Assembly (NCBI RefSeq): GCF_900156065.1
Contig: NZ_FTNF01000011.1
Coordinates: forward strand, 124,001-188,000
Source of the DNA: Micromonospora avicenniae
GTDB lineage: Bacteria; Actinomycetota; Actinomycetes; Mycobacteriales; Micromonosporaceae
Reading direction: 5' to 3'
DNA: 64,000 nt
The notes under the pieces were generated by a model, which worked only from the letters and a program-made list of their open reading frames with translations, was not told the DNA's origin and made no database searches. A program made the translations under genes and the position numbers. Of the stretch, positions 10,685 to 18,798 are shown piece after piece. Position 1 is the first letter of the stretch. Every line of letters starts with the position of its first letter.

Positions 10685-10822
10685 CAGGCCCCGACCTTAT
10701 CCGCAGTGGACCGTCGCCGCCCTGCAATGCGCCCGCATCGGCGGTTGAGCACGGCTGTGGCCCGTCACTCGTGCCCGCGCCGGCCCGTCGAGCGCGCTGC
10801 CGAGCGCCCGTACCATTGCCGG

Positions 10823-11530
10823 GTGCAGCGTCCGGTGATCTTCGACCTCTTCCACACCCTGCTCGACGGCGCCGACGGCGAGCGTGACCGGGTGATCGGC
10901 GAGATGGCCGTCGAGCTCGGGATACCACAGCAGGATCTGGTGGCGGCCTACCACAGCAGTTGGCGGGAGCGGCTGATCGGCTGGGACGTCGAGCAGACGA
11001 TCGAGACCCTCGCCGGGCGCCTCGGCCACCGTCCGACCGACGCGCAGGTGACGCGAGCGGCGGCGCTGCGTCGAGCGTTCGCGATCCGGTCGCTGGGCCG
11101 GGCCTCGATGGCCACCCTCACCGTGCTCGACAAGCTACGCGCCGACGGACACCCGCTGGCGCTGCTCAGCAACGCCGCCGCCGAGACCGCGGCGGCCTGG
11201 GTGGAGAGCAGGTTGGCTCCGCGCTTCGACGTCACGGTCTTCTCCTGCGCCGTCGGGTTCGCCAAACCTGATCCCGAGAGCTACCACGCCGCGGCCGCCC
11301 GGTTGGGTGTACCGCCCGAGACGTGCGTCTTCGTCGGTGACGGCGCGGACGGCGAGTTGGCCGGCGCGGCCGCGGTGGGCATGTGGGTGCTGCGGACCGT
11401 CGAGCACCGGGACACCGATCCGAGCTGGGACGGCCCGGTCCTCAGCGACCTCGGCGAGCTGCCCGCGCTGTTGAGCGGGGCCGGGGTCGCCGAAGGCCCG
11501 GCGAGCGGCGGGGGGCGCTCACCACGGTGA
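10823..11530 (+). CDS. HAD-superfamily hydrolase
   Basis: 235-residue haloacid-dehalogenase-type phosphatase. Motif I VIFDLFHTLLDG carries the nucleophilic Asp but has His where many phosphatases have the second Asp, as in the dehalogenase branch; motif II LALLSNAAAET; motif III Lys in VGFAKPDPESYH; motif IV FVGDGADGELAGA. A cap domain lies between motifs I and II. GTG 10823 begins the conserved N-terminus; the open frame upstream (from 9833) is antisense to the lipid kinase. Substrate cannot be told. Confidence 0.85.
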   Translation: MQRPVIFDLFHTLLDGADGERDRVIGEMAVELGIPQQDLVAAYHSSWRERLIGWDVEQTIETLAGRLGHRPTDAQVTRAAALRRAFAIRSLGRASMATLTVLDKLRADGHPLALLSNAAAETAAAWVESRLAPRFDVTVFSCAVGFAKPDPESYHAAAARLGVPPETCVFVGDGADGELAGAAAVGMWVLRTVEHRDTDPSWDGPVLSDLGELPALLSGAGVAEGPASGGGRSPR

Positions 11531-11689
11531 CGGTCGACGCCGATCAGGTCGGCGAAATCCCGGCCGCCGGGCACTCGACGGGTCGCCGATCCGGGGTCCG
11601 CAGGTCTGCTCGACGAGGAGGACGTACCCTGCTCATTCCCGCCATCACCGCAGGCCGGTGACCGTACGCTGCCGGGGGAGGGGTGCGGT

Positions 11690-12562
11690 ATGGCACAGGC
11701 GCAGCGAGTGGCGGTAGTCGGGCTGGGCGGCATGGGTCGGCGGATGGCCGCCAGGATTCTCCAGGCCGGCCTGCCCACCATGGTCTGGAACCGTAGTCCC
11801 GAGCCGGCCCGCCGACTCGGTGAGCAGGGCGCCCAGGTCGCCGATGCTGTGCCCGACGCGGTGCGTGCGGCGGACGTCGTGATCACCATGGTCACGGACG
11901 CGGACGCCGTGTACTCCATCGCCACCGACCAGGGCATGCTCGCGGCGATGCCGGACGGCGCGATCTGGGCGCAGATGAGCACCATCGGAGTCGCGGGCAC
12001 CGAACGGATCGCCAGACTGGTGTCGGAGCAACGTCCCGGGGTGGTCCTGCTGGACGCGCCGGTGGCGGGCAGCCTGGGCCCGGCCGAGCAGGGGAAGCTG
12101 GCCGTGCTCGCCTCCGGCCCCGAGGAGGCGCGGGAACGGATCGCCCCGGTCTTCGAGGCGGTGGGGCAGCGTACCGTCTGGGCCGGCCCGGTCGGCGCCG
12201 GTTCGCGGATGAAGCTGGTCAACAACCTGCTGCTCGCGTTCCTCAACGAGGGCATCGCCGAGTCGCTCGCCCTCGGCCGGGCGCTCGGGCTGGACCGGTC
12301 CGCGGTGCTCGACGCGTTTCGCGGCAGCCCCATCGTCGCCCCGTGGGCCGCCGAGAAGCTGGAGCGGATCGGCCGGGACGACTACTCGCCGCAGTACCCG
12401 CTCCGGCTCGCGCTCAAGGATGTACGGCTCGCGCTGGACGGCGTGCCCGACGCGAGCCGGTTCACCGTGGCCGAGCGCCTCGGTGTCGAGTGGCAACAGT
12501 TGGTGGACCGGGGTCTCGGCGACGAGGACCTCACGGTGGTCACGCGCGCCCTCGAAGGCTGA
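11690..12562 (+). CDS. NAD(P)-dependent beta-hydroxyacid dehydrogenase (3-hydroxyisobutyrate dehydrogenase family)
   Basis: 290-residue two-domain oxidoreductase. The N-terminal Rossmann fold shows VAVVGLGGMGRRMAARIL; the substrate-binding DAPVAGSLGPAEQGKLAVL near residue 124 and the catalytic-Lys stretch GSRMKLVNNLLLAFLNEG near 172 are the family signatures. Length fits tartronate semialdehyde reductase, 3-hydroxyisobutyrate dehydrogenase and glyoxylate reductase equally. GGGGGAGGGG precedes ATG 11690. Given the glycolate genes 4 kb away, a hydroxyacid of C3-C4 metabolism is plausible, but this is only inference. Confidence 0.85.
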   Translation: MAQAQRVAVVGLGGMGRRMAARILQAGLPTMVWNRSPEPARRLGEQGAQVADAVPDAVRAADVVITMVTDADAVYSIATDQGMLAAMPDGAIWAQMSTIGVAGTERIARLVSEQRPGVVLLDAPVAGSLGPAEQGKLAVLASGPEEARERIAPVFEAVGQRTVWAGPVGAGSRMKLVNNLLLAFLNEGIAESLALGRALGLDRSAVLDAFRGSPIVAPWAAEKLERIGRDDYSPQYPLRLALKDVRLALDGVPDASRFTVAERLGVEWQQLVDRGLGDEDLTVVTRALEG

Positions 12563-12617
12563 GCCGGCCGCCCCAACCCCCCTGCGTCGCCCCGCTTGGT
12601 CGAGGTATTCGAACCGA

Positions 12618-12646
12618 TTTCAGGCGGTAGGTCAGATCCGTAGGGT
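12618..12646 (+). promoter_or_regulatory. Candidate promoter of the hopanoid operon
   Basis: The 274-bp gap before dxs has a short AT-richer patch with TTTCAG (12618-12623), a 17-base spacer and TAGGGT (12641-12646), about 190 bases upstream of dxs. The rest of the gap shows nothing recognisable. Confidence 0.3.
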
Positions 12647-12836
12647 TAAGGTGATTTTGCGCAGGTTCCAAGCGGCCCGTTGTCCCTGGCCCTACCCGCA
12701 GCACCCGCGGCGCGGGCCACCGCAACCGTCAGACGCGGTGGACGAGCGTCGCAGCACGACCCACGCCGACGGCCACCCCGTCGGCCGGTGCGCCAGACGG
12801 TGTCGCCGCGGAGTCGCGTGCCCGGACGGAGAGATG

Positions 12837-14651
12837 ATGTCCCTGCTTGACGATGTCAACGAGCCCGCAGACCTCGACCGGCTCACCGGCGACCAGCTCG
12901 GGCTGCTCGCCACCGAGATCCGGGCGTTCCTCGTGGACGCGGTCTGCCGGCGGGGCGGGCACCTCGGACCCAACCTCGGCGTGGTCGAGCTGACCCTCGC
13001 CCTGCACCGGGTCTTCCGCTCACCGCACGACCGGATCATCTTCGACACCGGACACCAGGCGTACGTCCACAAGCTGCTCACCGGCAGGCGGGACCGCTTC
13101 GCGGCGCTGCGCGGTCGCGGCGGCCTCTCCGGCTATCCCCGGCGTGCCGAGTCGCCGCACGACCTGGTGGAGAACTCGCACGCCTCGACCGCCCTCTCGT
13201 ACGCCGAAGGACTCGCCCGTGCCTACGCGCTCGACCGGACCGACCGTGCGGTGGTGGCGGTCATCGGTGACGGCGCCCTCACCGGCGGCCTCGCCTGGGA
13301 GGCGCTGAACAACCTCGCCACGTCACCGGGCCGCGTGGTGGTCGTGCTCAACGACAACGGCCGCTCCTACGCCCCGACCGTGGGGGGCCTCGCCGACCAC
13401 CTCGCCGGGCGCCATGGCGGCGACGCCGGGCCGGGGCTGTTCGAGGCGCTGGGCCTGGCCTACCTCGGCCCGATCGACGGCCACGACGTGCACCAGGTCG
13501 AGGCGGCGCTGCAGAAGGCCCGGGCCGCCGACCGATCCGTGGTGGTCCACTGCGTCACCCAGAAGGGGTACGGGCACCAGCCCAGCGAGACCGACGTCGC
13601 CGACCGGTTGCACGCCGTGGGCGTGGTCGACCCGCTCACCGGCCGGCCGGCCAGTAGCCCGAACCGCACCTGGACCGACGCCCTCTCCGACGAGCTCGTG
13701 GCCATCGGCGAGGGCCGCCCCGACCTCGTGGCGGTCTCCGCGGCGATGCTCGGCCCCACCGGACTGGCCGCCTTCGGCGAGCGCTACCCCGACCGGACCG
13801 TCGACGTCGGCATCGCCGAGCAGCACGCCGTCACCTCGGCCGCCGGACTCGCCTTCGGGGGCAAGCACCCCGTCGTGGCGGTCTACGCCACGTTCCTCAA
13901 CCGGGCCGTCGACCAGGTCCTGCTCGACGTGGCCCTGCACCGCCTGCCGGTCACCCTGGTGCTGGACCGGGCCGGCATCACCGGCCCGGACGGGCCCAGC
14001 CACCACGGCATGTGGGACCTCGCACTGCTCGGCGCCGTACCGGGACTGCGGGTGGCCGCACCCCGGGACGAGGCGACGCTCCGCGAGGAGTTGCGCGAGG
14101 CGGTTGCCCACGAGGACGGACCGACCGTGCTGCGCTTCCCCAAGGCCGGCGTCGGCGACGAGATCCCCACGCTCTACCGCAGCGGCGGGGTCGACGTGCT
14201 GCGCACCGCGACCGCCGCGCCGGTCCTGCTGGTCGCCGTCGGGGCCATGGCCGCGCCCGCGCTGCGCGCCGCAGACCTGCTCGCCGAGGCGGGCGTCGAG
14301 TGCACGGTGGTGGACCCGCGCTGGGTCCGCCCGGTGAATCCGGCGCTGACCGCCCTCGCCGACGAATACGCGCTGGTCGTCACCGTCGAGGACGGCGTAC
14401 GCGACGGTGGCATCGGCAGCGCCCTCGCGCTGGCCCTCGCCGACGCGGCCGTCGACGCCCCGGTGCGGTCGCTCGGCCTGCCGACGTCGTTCATCCCGCA
14501 CGGTGAGCGGGCCGGTCTGCTCGCCGAGCACGGCCTGGACCCGCCCGGTATCTGCGCCGCGGTCCTGCACCAGGTCTCGACCATTCCCGCCGGTCTCGAC
14601 AGGCGGGTGCGGGACCGGGCGCAGGCATCACTCACCGCGCTGCACGGATGA
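12837..14651 (+). CDS. dxs: 1-deoxy-D-xylulose-5-phosphate synthase
   Basis: 604-residue thiamine-diphosphate enzyme making DXP from pyruvate and glyceraldehyde 3-phosphate, the first step of the MEP isoprenoid route. FDTGHQAYVHKLLTGR near residue 68, the ThDP motif GDGALTGGLAWEALNN near 143 and GIAEQHAVTSAAGLAFGG near 325 are diagnostic. ATG 12837 has GGAG at good spacing; ATG 12834 is the alternative. At about 604 residues it is slightly shorter than typical Dxs (about 620-640). It heads the hopanoid operon, 43 bp before hpnC, and is probably a second copy supplying precursor for triterpenes. Confidence 0.93.
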   Translation: MSLLDDVNEPADLDRLTGDQLGLLATEIRAFLVDAVCRRGGHLGPNLGVVELTLALHRVFRSPHDRIIFDTGHQAYVHKLLTGRRDRFAALRGRGGLSGYPRRAESPHDLVENSHASTALSYAEGLARAYALDRTDRAVVAVIGDGALTGGLAWEALNNLATSPGRVVVVLNDNGRSYAPTVGGLADHLAGRHGGDAGPGLFEALGLAYLGPIDGHDVHQVEAALQKARAADRSVVVHCVTQKGYGHQPSETDVADRLHAVGVVDPLTGRPASSPNRTWTDALSDELVAIGEGRPDLVAVSAAMLGPTGLAAFGERYPDRTVDVGIAEQHAVTSAAGLAFGGKHPVVAVYATFLNRAVDQVLLDVALHRLPVTLVLDRAGITGPDGPSHHGMWDLALLGAVPGLRVAAPRDEATLREELREAVAHEDGPTVLRFPKAGVGDEIPTLYRSGGVDVLRTATAAPVLLVAVGAMAAPALRAADLLAEAGVECTVVDPRWVRPVNPALTALADEYALVVTVEDGVRDGGIGSALALALADAAVDAPVRSLGLPTSFIPHGERAGLLAEHGLDPPGICAAVLHQVSTIPAGLDRRVRDRAQASLTALHG

Positions 14652-14694
14652 CGCGCCACCGCCCGACCCCCGCCCCAGAGGAAGGAGACCAGGG

Positions 14695-15552
14695 ATGAGC
14701 CAGCAGATCGTCGTGCCCGCAGTGCACCGGCTCGCCCAGGCCCGGACGGAGGAGAACTTCCCGGTCGCGCTGCGGGTGCTGCCGGACCGGTACCGCCGCC
14801 ACCTGCTCGCCGTGTACGGGTACGCCCGCCACGTCGACGACCTCGGCGACGAACCGCAGGCGCCCGGCGTGGACCGGACGGCCGAACTGGACCGGATCGA
14901 GGCCGAGCTGCGCGCCCTGGCCACCGGCCGCGCGGTCAGCCACCCGGTGGTACGCGCCCTCGCACCCACCATCACCGGGTGCCGACTGCCCATCGAGGCG
15001 CTGATCCGGCTCGTCGAGGCGAACCGGGTCGACCAGCGGGTCACCCGCTACGCGACGTTCGCGCAGCTCGTGCAGTACTGCACTCTCTCCGCCAACCCCG
15101 TCGGCGAGCTGGTGCTACACGTGTTCGGGCAGGTCGGTCCAGCCCGGCGGGAACTTTCCGACCGGATCTGCACCGCCCTGCAGATCGTCGAGCACCTTCA
15201 GGACGTCGCCGAGGACCACCGGCGCGGCCGCATCTACCTGCCGGGGGAGGACATGGACAGGTTCGGCGTCACCGAGGACGACCTGGCCCGGCCGGCCGCG
15301 AGCCGGCCACTGCGCGAGCTGATCGCCTTCGAGGCGGAGCGGGCCCGCGCCTGGCTCGACGCCGGCGCTCCGCTGGTGTCCGCGCTGCACGGCTGGGCGC
15401 GCCTCGCCGTCGGCGGCTACGTGGCCGGGGGACGGGCCACCCTCGACGCGCTCGCGGCGGCCGACCACGATCCACTGCGTGGCGCCGTGCGTCCCGATCG
15501 CCGGCGGGCGCTGCGGCGCTGGCTGGCCGCCACCGTACGGAGCGCCGGATGA
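14695..15552 (+). CDS. hpnC: Hopanoid squalene synthase component HpnC
   Basis: 285-residue member of the trans-isoprenyl diphosphate (squalene/phytoene) synthase family. In the HpnCDE route it converts presqualene diphosphate to hydroxysqualene. The two Asp-rich regions are HVDDLGDE (about residues 44-51) and QDVAEDHRRGRIYLP (about 167-181). AGGAGA precedes ATG 14695. Assignment as HpnC rather than HpnD rests on order (HpnC-HpnD-HpnE) and on the N-terminal ENFPVALRVLPDRYRRHLLAVY, typical of HpnC. It overlaps hpnD by four bases (ATGA). Confidence 0.92.
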   Translation: MSQQIVVPAVHRLAQARTEENFPVALRVLPDRYRRHLLAVYGYARHVDDLGDEPQAPGVDRTAELDRIEAELRALATGRAVSHPVVRALAPTITGCRLPIEALIRLVEANRVDQRVTRYATFAQLVQYCTLSANPVGELVLHVFGQVGPARRELSDRICTALQIVEHLQDVAEDHRRGRIYLPGEDMDRFGVTEDDLARPAASRPLRELIAFEAERARAWLDAGAPLVSALHGWARLAVGGYVAGGRATLDALAAADHDPLRGAVRPDRRRALRRWLAATVRSAG

Positions 15553-16421
15553 CCGCGACGACTCCCGCCGTCGAGGCCGCCTACCGTCACTGCGAGGACA
15601 TCACCCGCAGCCAGGCAGCCAACTTCGCGTACGGCATCCGGCTGCTGCCCACAGCGAAGCGGCGCGCCCTGTCCGCCATCTACGCCATCGCCCGGCGCAT
15701 CGACGACATCGGCGACGGCGACCTGCCGCGCGACGAGAAGCTCTTCCAGCTGGCGGAGACCCGCGCCGCGCTGCGCCGGCTGCCCACGGACCGGGGTGGC
15801 GACCCGGTGCTCACCGCGCTCGGGCACGCCGCCACCCGCATGCCGATCCCGCTCGCCGCCTTCGACGAGCTGATCGACGGGTGCGTGGCCGACGTCGTCG
15901 GCCGCCGGTACGACACCTTCGACGGCCTGGTCTGGTACTGCCGTTGCGTGGCCGGCTCGATCGGCCGGCTCTCCCTCGGCGTGTTCGGTGTCGCCGACCC
16001 CGGACCGGCCGCCCGGCTGGCAGACGCGCTCGGCGTGGCCCTGCAGTTGACCAACATCTTGCGTGACCTGGTCGAGGACCGCGCCGACGGACGGATCTAC
16101 CTGCCCGCCGAGGACCTGCGACGGTTCGGCTGCACCCTGGAGCTTGGCGGCACCGGGTTCACCGACCCGCCCGAGCGGCTGACGGAGCTGGTGCGTTTCG
16201 AGGCGGCCCGGGCCGCCCAGTGGTACGACGACGGCCTGCGGCTGCTGCCGCTGCTCGACCGGCGCAGCGCCGCCTGCACCGCGGCCATGGCCGGCATCTA
16301 CCGTCGCCTGCTCGCCCGGATCGCCGCCGACCCGCTGGCGGTCGCGCGTACCCGGGTGTCGCTGCGCGGCCGGGAGAAGGCCTGGGTGGCAGCACGTGCT
16401 CTCGTCGGGCGCACCGCATGA
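15549..16421 (+). CDS. hpnD: Presqualene diphosphate synthase HpnD
   Basis: 290-residue squalene/phytoene synthase homologue; HpnD joins two farnesyl diphosphates into presqualene diphosphate. Asp-rich motifs RRIDDIGDGDLPRDEK (about 47-62) and TNILRDLVEDRADGRIYLP (about 168-186) bind the Mg-diphosphates. The start overlaps the hpnC stop (ATGA), as does its own stop with hpnE. It resembles phytoene synthase CrtB, but the paired HpnC/HpnE and SHC context settles the role. Confidence 0.93.
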   Translation: MTATTPAVEAAYRHCEDITRSQAANFAYGIRLLPTAKRRALSAIYAIARRIDDIGDGDLPRDEKLFQLAETRAALRRLPTDRGGDPVLTALGHAATRMPIPLAAFDELIDGCVADVVGRRYDTFDGLVWYCRCVAGSIGRLSLGVFGVADPGPAARLADALGVALQLTNILRDLVEDRADGRIYLPAEDLRRFGCTLELGGTGFTDPPERLTELVRFEAARAAQWYDDGLRLLPLLDRRSAACTAAMAGIYRRLLARIAADPLAVARTRVSLRGREKAWVAARALVGRTA

Positions 16422-17794
16422 CCGGGCCGCTCACGACGCCGCCGGAGAGCGGCGGGGTGTGTGTCGTCGGTGGCGGGCTGGCCGGGATCACCGCGGCGAT
16501 CCGCCTCGCCGACCTCGGCCTGCCGGTGACGCTGCTCGAGAGCCGCGCCGAACTCGGCGGCGCCACCTACTCGTTCCGTCGCGGCGGTCTGACCGTCGAC
16601 ACCGGGCAGCACGTCTTCCTGCGTTGCTACCACGCCTACCGGGGGCTGCTGGAACGCCTCGGCACCACCGCCGGAACCCAGCTGCAACGCCGGTTCGAGG
16701 TGCCGGTGCTGCTACCGGGGCACGCGCCACACCTGCTGACCCGGCGCCCGCTGCCCGCCCCGGCCCACCTGCTGCCCGCGCTGGCGGGCTATCGCCTGCT
16801 CAACCCCGCCGAACGGCTCGCCGCCGTGCGGGCCTGTGCCGCGCTGCGCCGCGTCGACCCCGACTCGCCGGTCACCGACGAGCAGAGCTTCGGCGACTGG
16901 CTCGCCGCCCACGGCCAGAAGCCGCGCCTGGTGCGCCGGCTCTGGGACCTGATCACCGTGGCCGCCCTGAACGTGCCCAGCACGCATGCATCCCTGGCGC
17001 TGGCCGCCCGGGTCTTCCGCACCGGCCTGCTGGAGACCGCCGACGCCGGCGACATCGGCCGTCCCCTGGTGCCGCTCACCGAGTTGCACTCCGTCGCGGC
17101 CCGGCGGGTCCTCGAACGACTCGGCGCGCGGGTACGCCTGCGGTCCCGGGTGCGGTGGATCCACCCGGAGCCGACCGGGTTCCGCGTCGGCGTGGACGGC
17201 GGTGAACTGGCCGCCGAGGGCGTCGTGCTCGCGGTGCCGCACCAGGTCGCATCCGCGCTGGTCCCGCCGGCCGCCGCGCCGGCCGCCGCCGAGTGGGCCC
17301 GCCTCGGTGCCGCGCCGATCGTCAACGTGCACCTGCGCTACGCCCACCGCGTCACCCGGCTGACCATGGCCGCGGCCGTGGAGTCACCGGCACAGTGGAT
17401 CTTCGACCGGTCGGCCCCGGACGCCGGCACGGAACAGCACCTGGTGGTCTCGCTCTCGGCCGCCGACGCCGAGATCGACCGCCCCGCCGCCGAGCTGGTG
17501 GCAACCCAGCGCGATGCGCTCGCCGAGCTCCTCCCCGCCGCGCGGCGCACCCCGGTACTCGACGCGTTCGTCACCCGGGAACCGCGAGCCACCTTCCGGC
17601 AGAACCCCGGCACCCGCCGGTACCGGCCCGCGGCGGGCACGCGCCTGCCCGGACTGGTGCTCGCGGGGGCATGGACCGACACCGGATGGCCGGACACGAT
17701 GGAAGGCGCGGTGCGCAGCGGCGAGGCGGCCGCCGACATCCTCGCCCGACAGCTCGTGTCCCGGCCTCGACACCACACGGAGGCCGCACGATGA
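16418..17794 (+). CDS. hpnE: Hydroxysqualene dehydroxylase HpnE (FAD amine-oxidase fold)
   Basis: 458-residue flavoprotein that reduces hydroxysqualene to squalene in the three-enzyme route. The N-terminus has the dinucleotide fold VCVVGGGLAGITAAIRLADL followed by LLESRAELGGATYSFRR; the C-terminal FAD contact is LAGAWTDTGWPDTMEGAVRSGE-like near residue 415. Length fits HpnE and is shorter than phytoene desaturases (about 490-510). Four-base overlaps on both sides show tight coupling. Confidence 0.92.
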   Translation: MTGPLTTPPESGGVCVVGGGLAGITAAIRLADLGLPVTLLESRAELGGATYSFRRGGLTVDTGQHVFLRCYHAYRGLLERLGTTAGTQLQRRFEVPVLLPGHAPHLLTRRPLPAPAHLLPALAGYRLLNPAERLAAVRACAALRRVDPDSPVTDEQSFGDWLAAHGQKPRLVRRLWDLITVAALNVPSTHASLALAARVFRTGLLETADAGDIGRPLVPLTELHSVAARRVLERLGARVRLRSRVRWIHPEPTGFRVGVDGGELAAEGVVLAVPHQVASALVPPAAAPAAAEWARLGAAPIVNVHLRYAHRVTRLTMAAAVESPAQWIFDRSAPDAGTEQHLVVSLSAADAEIDRPAAELVATQRDALAELLPAARRTPVLDAFVTREPRATFRQNPGTRRYRPAAGTRLPGLVLAGAWTDTGWPDTMEGAVRSGEAAADILARQLVSRPRHHTEAAR

Positions 17795-18798
17795 CCGTTG
17801 TACGCAGCCGCAGTACCGACCAGATCCAGACGTACGTGGAGCCGGCCATCCGAGCTCTGCTCGACCGCCTGGACCCGGGCAGCCGGCTGGTGGCCGGCTA
17901 CCAGCTCGGCTACTGGGACGCCGACGGGTCGCCGGCGGCCAGCCAGGGCAAGGGTTTGCGTCCGGCGCTGGCGCTGCTGTCCGCGCGGGCCACCGGGGCC
18001 GCCCCGGAGGCGGGCGTGCCGGCGGCCGCGGCGGTCGAGCTCGCGCACAACTTCTCGCTGCTGCACGACGACGTGATGGACGGCGACACCGAACGCCGGC
18101 ACCGCCCCACCGCGTGGACCGTGTTCGGCGTCGGCCCGGCCATCCTCGCCGGGGACGCGCTGATCGGGCTGGCGTACGAGGCGCTCATCGAGGTCGCCGG
18201 AGGTGAACCGGCGGCACGGCGGCTCGCCGAGGACGTACGCGCCCTGATCGCCGGACAGATGGCCGACCTCAGCTTCGAACGGCGCGACGACGTCGGTCTC
18301 GACGAGTGCCTGACGATGGTCGGCGACAAGACGGCGTCGCTGCTGGCCGGGTCGTGCGCGCTCGGGGCGCTGCTCTGCGGCGGCCCACCCGGACTGGTCG
18401 ACGGGCTGTCCCGGTTCGGGTTCCACCTCGGCCTCGCCTTCCAGCTCGTGGACGACGTGCTCGGCATCTGGGGCGACCCGCGGCGCACCGGCAAGCCGGT
18501 CGGTTCGGACCTGCGCGCCCGCAAGCGCAGCGTCCCGGTAGTGCGCGCGTTGGCCAGCGGTGGCCCCGCCGGGCTGGCCCTCGCCGACCTGTACGGCTCG
18601 CCGACGACGCTCACCGACGAGGACGTCGCCCGGGCGACCGAGCTGATCGAGGCGACCGGCGCCCGCGAGTGGACGCAGCAGCGGGCGTGGCAGGAGATCG
18701 AGGCGGCCCGGACCGAACTGGACGCCCTGAAACTGCCGGAGGACGTACGAGCCGAATTCACCGACGTGGCCGACTTCATCACCGGACGGGACCACTGA
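17791..18798 (+). CDS. Polyprenyl (farnesyl/geranylgeranyl) diphosphate synthase
   Basis: 335-residue E-type prenyltransferase. First Asp-rich motif LLHDDVMDGDTERR near residue 91, second LVDDVLGIWGDP near 219, and KGLRPALALL near 52 for allylic substrate binding. In this operon it most likely makes farnesyl diphosphate for HpnD; small residues ahead of the first motif (HNFSLLHDD) do not by themselves fix chain length. ATG 17791 overlaps the hpnE stop; its own stop overlaps the shc start (TGATG). Confidence 0.9.
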   Translation: MTVVRSRSTDQIQTYVEPAIRALLDRLDPGSRLVAGYQLGYWDADGSPAASQGKGLRPALALLSARATGAAPEAGVPAAAAVELAHNFSLLHDDVMDGDTERRHRPTAWTVFGVGPAILAGDALIGLAYEALIEVAGGEPAARRLAEDVRALIAGQMADLSFERRDDVGLDECLTMVGDKTASLLAGSCALGALLCGGPPGLVDGLSRFGFHLGLAFQLVDDVLGIWGDPRRTGKPVGSDLRARKRSVPVVRALASGGPAGLALADLYGSPTTLTDEDVARATELIEATGAREWTQQRAWQEIEAARTELDALKLPEDVRAEFTDVADFITGRDH